From assembly GCA_001929475.1 (NCBI GenBank), contig LXFE01002858.1, positions 1 through 24,351 on the forward strand: DNA of 24,351 bases. Reading direction: 5' to 3'. Below are positions 19,585-24,351 of the stretch, piece by piece. A model generated the notes under the pieces. That model was not told the DNA's origin and did no database searches. It saw only the letters and a program-made list of their open reading frames with translations. The translations under genes were made by a program, and so were the position numbers. Position 1 is the stretch's first letter. Each line of letters opens with the position of its first letter. The DNA is from Neolecta irregularis DAH-3. Its lineage: Eukaryota > Ascomycota > Neolectomycetes > Neolectales > Neolectaceae.

Positions 19585-21519
19585 TTAAGCGGTCAATGGT
19601 TCGGCAGGAAGATCTGTCTTCTCCTTATCCTGAAATTCCTTGAGAACAAGCAACGCTTCGTCAACTTTTCCTTTCAGAGCAATTTCGTCATCGACCCTAA
19701 TCGAGTTAACGAGATGTGGCCGTGAAAACTTACAAGTGAATGAGTTCATTGTTATCCATTTCCAACAACATACCAGTAATTTTACCTGCCAGCTGACTCT
19801 CCATCCTAGTAACATCAGCATATCCTAAAAGGGCTAGCTAGCATACATCTGAATCTTTGGGAAAAGTGCCTCTCCCAGAATCTGTTTCTGATTCTCAGGA
19901 GCAACACCGGCCAAAAGCGACGCGTTGAACATATCTGGTCGTCGCCCCATCATTCCACGTTGAGGACCACCCATCATCGGCATCGGCATGCCGGGTCGAG
20001 GACCAACCATTTGAGGTCGCATTTGAGGTCGATAGGCACCAGGCCCTGGATATGCGTTCGGCATGTACATTCCCGGCATCATAGGCATAGGCATACCTCG
20101 CGCACCACCTCGAGGCATGAGTGGCATGCGACCTCCCATAGGAGGAGGGAAATACATCGGCATCGGCATTCTTTGTGAAGCGGCCACTCGTTGAGCTTCA
20201 AGTTGCGATTTTCGAGCATCTTTACGTTGAGCGACAGCAACATAAAGCGGTTTTCCGTTCACCATTCTTTGATTCATTTCAGAGACGGCCTTTGTAGCTT
20301 CTTCAGGATTGGAAAAACAAACAAACCCAAACCCTCGCGATTTTCCGGTTGAATCATCCATCATAACCTTTGCGCTGGTGATTTGACCAAAGACAGCAAA
20401 CTCATCTCGAAGTTGGGCATCGTTGACATCGTCGTGGAGATTCTTGACAAAAAGATTGACTCCTTGATATTTAGTGAGCTTTTCTTGTTTAATAGACTCG
20501 TAATGTCGTCGAAGCTCCTCATCACGTTCTGTCTTCTTCTGGGCTCGACCAACGTAGAGTTGTTGACCTTTGAAGTCGATTTCATTGAGTTCGTGAACGG
20601 CAGCATCGGCAGATTCATGGGCCGTAAAGTTTACAAAACCAAAGCCTTTGTTTTTCCCTTCTTCGTCCTTGGTCAAAGAGGCGCTGGTAATCTCACCAAA
20701 CTTTTCAAACAACTTTGTGAATTCATCATCTGTAGTATCGAGCGGGACGTTCTTTACGTAAATGTTTGTGAAGTTTGCTTTCAGTGCTTCGAACTTTGAC
20801 AACCTATCCTTCTTAGGGATATGGAGGCCAACGAAGACCTTCTTTTCGTTCAGAAGCATGCCGTTGACATGCTTAATAGCATTATCAGCATCGGCAGATT
20901 TCTCGAAATGAACGAAGCCGTAACCACGACTATTCCCCATTTCGTCAGTAGCAACCTTGCAGGATAGAACAGGACCAAAGGCATTAAAGGTATCATGAAG
21001 GGCCTTGTTGTCGATGGCGGCATCAAGATTTTTGATAAATACGTTACCAGTTCCAGTCTTTCTAAGCGAGGGATCACGCTGACTCCACATGATACGACAG
21101 GCCTTGCCGCGGATGAGCGTGTAGTTGAGCTCGTCCAGCGCACGATGACCTGTAAAGGTTGGTGAGTATTCATAAAAGGGCAACGCACCATCCGCAGCGC
21201 TGTGGAAGTTGACGTAGGCGTAACCAAGGGAGCGACGCGTTACAGCATCCCTGCAGACGCGAATGCTCGATACCGGCCCAATCGAACTAAACAGCTCAAA
21301 AAGCATCGCCTCGCTAACATTTTCCTCAAGCTCGCCTACATACAGGCTGCCGTTAGTTGTCGTGCTGTTATTACTGGGCGTAGGGCTGTGGGCTTGTGGT
21401 GGCGATTGGGAGGCAGGTAGCGCTGTAGCAGCAGTTGAATCATTGGCGTCTGATGCAACGGCTTTGTCCTGGACAGGAGAGGCACTGGCAGATTTCTGCT
21501 GGTTATCTTCGTTAGACAT
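19585..21519 (-). CDS. PAB1: Poly(A)-binding protein, cytoplasmic and nuclear
   Basis: On the minus strand, exons 21519-21189, 21149-19847, 19805-19734 and 19696-19585 encode 605 residues. The introns are 39, 41 and 37 nt. Four RRMs begin near residues 58, 145, 240 and 343, with RNP motifs such as [16 protein letters not shown] and [11 protein letters not shown]1 reads [21 protein letters not shown] after the first intron is removed. A Met/Pro-rich linker (about 437-517) separates the RRMs from the MLLE domain (about 524-592). The MLLE domain is split over three exons: [15 protein letters not shown], then [14 protein letters not shown], then [12 protein letters not shown]. Pab1 coats mRNA poly(A) tails, contacts eIF4G to promote translation, and binds PAM2 peptides through MLLE. 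The N-terminus is Ser/Ala-rich and disordered. The start is the first in-frame ATG. Confidence 0.96.
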
Positions 21520-22526
21520 GGCTTAATTTCTCTTGTTAGAAAAAAGTTATCGCGTGCCGCTTTTCTGGATTTTTCCTTTTTTTTGTGGATTTTCTGAGGG
21601 TTTACAAGAGATTGCCGAACGTAAAAAAACGACGGGAAGAAGAACAGAAACGGCGAGGGTGGTGGTTTGAGAATGACCTGGCGGTTCGGTTTCCCACCTT
21701 AATGCTTTTTTTATTAGCGCGCCAAGGAGTCACCGACATAATTAGTACTCTTTCCCCATGACCCCTAACAATATACATTCGGCATATTAGGAATGGAATA
21801 TCTGGTGTCATGAGTCTTCCTTTATGTATCATGATCGTTCTATTTTTGTTATCCGATTTCCATAAAGAACGGTCAATGGCTCAGGGTTGGGTCAAGTTGG
21901 CCAATGGCCCGACCCATGGTTACACTTCAACGAACATCAGATGAAAGTTACATAATATCAAATCTAGGGTAAGTATCTACAGGGTACCCCTAGTATCCGA
22001 GAGGAATCTTTGTTGCACATCCAGCTTTAGTCACAAAGAGACACATGAAACTGAGGAGATTAAGCTTAAGATAGACATGATTCCTTGTGGTAGATTGTTT
22101 GATGATCCGAGTCCAAATAGCTTGGACTAAAAGTAGTTGGAAACGAGGGCACCTGCTCGACGCATTATCTTAGTGATCTTTGAAGTTGTAAATCGATGGT
22201 TTATATGTCGATCCCCAATGCTGAGGCGTTTAAGGCATTATATTAATATGTGCTGGACCCGTTCTATATAGTGTCAGGAGAAAGACCCTGTCACACCATT
22301 TCTGTGAAGCGATCTTTAGCGTATGCCGCAGCTTAGGATAGGGTCGCTTCAATAATATTATCTATTTAACAGAATTATCATTATGGCCATCAAATTTTAT
22401 TTGCAATCATAACCAACGCCAGAAAAACAATGGTAAAGATAAGCCTAATCCAGTAACAGAAAGAGATTCCTTGCAATTCCATTGAACAAAGTGAGAAACA
22501 GAAGATAACGCCGAAGAAATGAAGGA
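21520..22526. other. Intergenic: PAB1 promoter/leader and 3' flank of the orphan gene
   Basis: About 1 kb without a supported gene. Nearest PAB1 it contains an oligo(A) tract on the coding strand. The far part (21840-22520) is A/T-rich and shows no RNA gene or repeat that I can support; a weak TGGGTC/GACCCA pairing near 21890-21915 is probably chance. Confidence 0.5.
21571..21584 (-). promoter_or_regulatory. Oligo(A) tract upstream of the PAB1 start
   Basis: On the PAB1 strand this reads as eight A, two G, four A, 52-65 nt before the ATG, with another A-rich stretch just downstream. Animal and some fungal PABP mRNAs carry A-rich leaders that bind PABP and repress their own translation. It could equally be a poly(dA:dT) promoter element, because the transcription start is unknown. 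Confidence 0.35.
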
Positions 22527-23423
22527 TTAAATGAAACCTTTTTCAATGACTTCTCGCTCCACGACCTCCCCGTCTCTAATTCGTTCTCTGACAAATCGTC
22601 CGCCAGCGATGGCCGAATATGTCACTATTTCTCCGTCGATATGAGGATTGATCAGGATATTTGAAGTTTGGTAGAACGTAGATCCGCCGGGTGTAACCGG
22701 GTCATCGTCATCGGAAGTGGAGCCGGCATTGATAGCAGAAATCATGGAGGAGGTCTCAGAGGAATCGTCGATGAATTCGGGGAAAGGGGTGGACAGAGGA
22801 CATGTGAAGACGGAATAATCGGTAGATATACGGCGGTGTCCGTGAGATGGAGTTGGAGCGCCGGGCCGTTCAGACGAACTGGGTGGACGTGAGAAATCGC
22901 TCGAGTCGCTCTCGAGTTCAGACTCCCAGGACATGTTTGCGTAGTCGATGTATGAATCCTCGAGTATTTCCAGACTTGCGGTGTCTGAAAAGATATCATA
23001 GTAGTCACAAAGATGGGTAGTCTCGAATCTGGGGAATTTATCCATGTCCTTTGGCGAACTCGACAGCATAGACTGACTTGCGAGACTTTCCTCGAAGCTG
23101 AACCGACGAAGGGGTTTAGCCTGCTCCTCGGCGATATTCAATTCGTCACGAATGTCGTCCCACCGCTTTGAACAAGCCTTTTGAACAGATTCTGGGGTTG
23201 CTACCTCGACTCCCTCATCAATTTCGAGTTGAAAGCTAGATGGCCTCTTGGAAAGCGGAAACTGAATAGCCTTTGCAGCCCAAGACTTGCTTCGCATCCA
23301 GGTGGGTGCATGAGGATCGTCTCCCCAGACGACGGTGCGAGTTGCCCTGATACCGGCGTCAGGGTCTACTCTGCATGTGGGTTCTGATTTCCTCCTGTTG
23401 AGCAGCGTCGATAGAAAACGCAT
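22527..23423 (-). CDS. Hypothetical Ser/acidic-rich protein
   Basis: A single exon encodes 298 residues, starting at the ATG at 23423. I do not recognise it. The first third is basic (MRFLSTLLNRRKSEP, then WMRSKSWAAKAIQFP). The middle is rich in Ser, Asp and Glu with little predicted structure (SELESDSSDF, SSSERP, GSTSDDDDP). The last 40 residues look folded, with alternating strands (DGEIVTYSAIAGGRFVRERI, GEVVEREVIEKG). There are no membrane segments, signal peptide or catalytic motif. RRFSFEES resembles a basophilic kinase site. The uninterrupted frame and the compositional order (basic, acidic, folded end) argue that it is real. It may be restricted to this lineage. Confidence 0.65.
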   Translation of the reverse strand: MRFLSTLLNRRKSEPTCRVDPDAGIRATRTVVWGDDPHAPTWMRSKSWAAKAIQFPLSKRPSSFQLEIDEGVEVATPESVQKACSKRWDDIRDELNIAEEQAKPLRRFSFEESLASQSMLSSSPKDMDKFPRFETTHLCDYYDIFSDTASLEILEDSYIDYANMSWESELESDSSDFSRPPSSSERPGAPTPSHGHRRISTDYSVFTCPLSTPFPEFIDDSSETSSMISAINAGSTSDDDDPVTPGGSTFYQTSNILINPHIDGEIVTYSAIAGGRFVRERIRDGEVVEREVIEKGFI

Positions 23424-24136
23424 AGAGCCAGGAGTATGTGAGGAAAACTGGGGTTTTGCAGGAAGTGATGGGTTGTTGTTTACAGGGATAATGAAACAGC
23501 GCCACCTAGGGGTCTATTGGGATCGCCGTCTTGCTATTTAAGAAGCAAGCTCGCAGATGTGCTAAACAAACATCTACTTTGCTGCGTTTCTCTATTGATC
23601 AGCTCGAAACAGCGCTCCCTCAATATGGCGACATTAGTCTGTGCGCCTGAACAGGAGTGGATAATTTTAGAGTCATGCTAAAGATAGCCTTCCATTAGGC
23701 TTTCCGCGATAACTGTCATGGAAGGGTAACCCCACACGTTTTCTAAGCCGATTACCGCGGCTTGTCCGTCATCCTGGACAAGAGCGTGGCAAGTGTTTTG
23801 AAAATAACTGCCGTATTCCTCATTCCCAAGCCTTTTATGAATTCGAAATGAATTAAATACAAGGTGGAAATTTTGTTTATTCCAAGGCGAGATGAAATGA
23901 ATACTGCAGGGTACCTGAATTTGTATTCGATATATCATTTGTCATTGTTTATATATTGATGTTGGATGTTGGATGTTGCATGCTGTTTGGTTCATATTCT
24001 TCATCTCCGTGTTTTCATATTAGGGGCTGAGAGAATAAATTATAATTCTGTCATTCTCGCGCATATCCCTGCAGTAGTACAAATACATATTTGCAGTCTG
24101 GGAGATTAGATTTGGTTCTCCTGGTAGAATATCTCT
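23424..24136. other. Intergenic before the right-edge gene
   Basis: The region holds the divergent upstream regions of the orphan gene and the right-edge gene. An 86-codon minus-strand frame (23678-23938) begins with ATG but resembles nothing and is not called. From about 23940 to 24110 the sequence is A/T-rich. No RNA gene is visible. Confidence 0.45.
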
Positions 24137-24351
24137 ATGAGCAGCAGCACTACTATACTGCCCGGGTCTGAAGGCGAGGTTATTTCCGAGGGAAGCGAGA
24201 CGGGAGCGGGCCACGCCCAACCAACCACCGCGCCCGGCATGTCGCAGCCCAAGCCCGCACCACTGCGGCCGCGCGCGGAACTGCTGCACCTGGCGCTGGC
24301 GGAGTTTGCAGACACGCTGGAGGCGCTGCCGGCGGACGCTGTGCGGGCGCT
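24137..24351 (+). CDS. 5' part of a GC-rich gene, possibly ING-family histone reader (runs off the window)
   Basis: An open frame from the ATG at 24137 continues without a stop to the window end (71 complete codons). Residues 1-45 are a low-complexity leader rich in Ser, Gly and Pro; a second Met lies at residue 35 (24239). The following ELLHLALAEFADTLEALPAD looks like the N-terminal ING helix, in which F-x-x-x-x-x-x-LP is typical of ING/Yng2/Pho23 proteins that read H3K4 methylation within HAT or HDAC complexes. Codons here are almost all G/C-ending (CTG, GCG, GAC), unlike every other gene in the window. The family call is tentative because only the first part is present and the PHD finger lies outside. 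Confidence 0.4.
   Translation, partial: MSSSTTILPGSEGEVISEGSETGAGHAQPTTAPGMSQPKPAPLRPRAELLHLALAEFADTLEALPADAVRA

Noticed and set aside
19960-20178. Plus-strand His/Arg-rich frame
   Set aside because: It is the antisense shadow of the repetitive Met/Pro-rich PAB1 linker.
21602-21832. Minus-strand frame of 76 codons upstream of PAB1
   Set aside because: It overlaps the PAB1 promoter/leader, and its composition is that of non-coding DNA.
23678-23938. Minus-strand frame of 86 codons with an ATG
   Set aside because: No recognisable domain, no splice partners found, and the length is within chance expectation. Transcript evidence would be needed to call it.
1-24351. tRNA, rRNA, CRISPR or complete transposon
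   Set aside because: I scanned both strands for a tRNA T-loop with matching arms, regularly spaced short repeats, and transposase or reverse-transcriptase motifs, and found none. The only regular array is the exon repeat.

Overview
The window is nuclear DNA from a fungus, most likely an ascomycete. It carries fungal-type RIM15, GET2, NCR1/NPC1, PAB1 and a Pcp1-like spindle-pole protein. The genes are cut by very small spliceosomal introns: I place 30, all 32-45 nt long, nearly all GT-AG, with CTGAC/CTAAT/CTCAC-like branch sites close to the acceptor. I cannot name the genus. Several genes look frameshifted or broken until these introns are removed; after removal every recognised gene reads through cleanly, so I see no pseudogene.

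Layout, left to right. (1) An alpha/beta hydrolase of the ABHD4/ABHD5/CLD1 family (+, 69-1380), preceded by an A/T-rich microsatellite. (2) A complete RIM15-type kinase (+, 1719-7169) with PAS-like, zinc-finger-like, split kinase and response-regulator receiver regions. (3) GET2 (+, 7720-8512), converging tail to tail, 43 bp apart, with a mitochondrial ribosomal protein of the L51/S25/CI-B8 family (-, 8556-9036). (4) A disturbed gap (9037-10027) holding a small hairpin, a GC-rich island and a 45-bp copy of coding sequence from the next gene. (5) An unidentified protein with a mitochondrial-type presequence (-, 10028-10837), divergent from (6) an NPC1/NCR1 sterol transporter (+, 11050-14995). 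(7) A Pcp1/PcpA-type spindle-pole protein (+, 15255-18773) with CM1 and PACT ends. Its coiled coil contains five tandem copies of a ~160-bp exon-plus-intron unit, and it probably has a GC-AG last intron. (8) A gap with a GC-rich inverted repeat, then PAB1 (-, 19585-21519). (9) A Ser-rich orphan protein (-, 22527-23423). (10) At the right edge, the start of a very GC-rich gene (+, 24137 onward), possibly an ING-family protein.

The genes are ordinary eukaryotic housekeeping and signalling genes with no sign of operon or cluster logic: nutrient signalling (RIM15), lipid handling (hydrolase, NCR1), tail-anchored protein insertion (GET2), mitochondrial translation, microtubule nucleation and mRNA poly(A) binding. 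The features most worth a second look are the tandem exon array, the GC-AG intron, the stop-free 3n introns inside functional domains, the chimeric island at 9452-9715, and the abrupt composition change at the right edge. All intron coordinates come from reading splice signals against remembered family conservation, not from transcripts.
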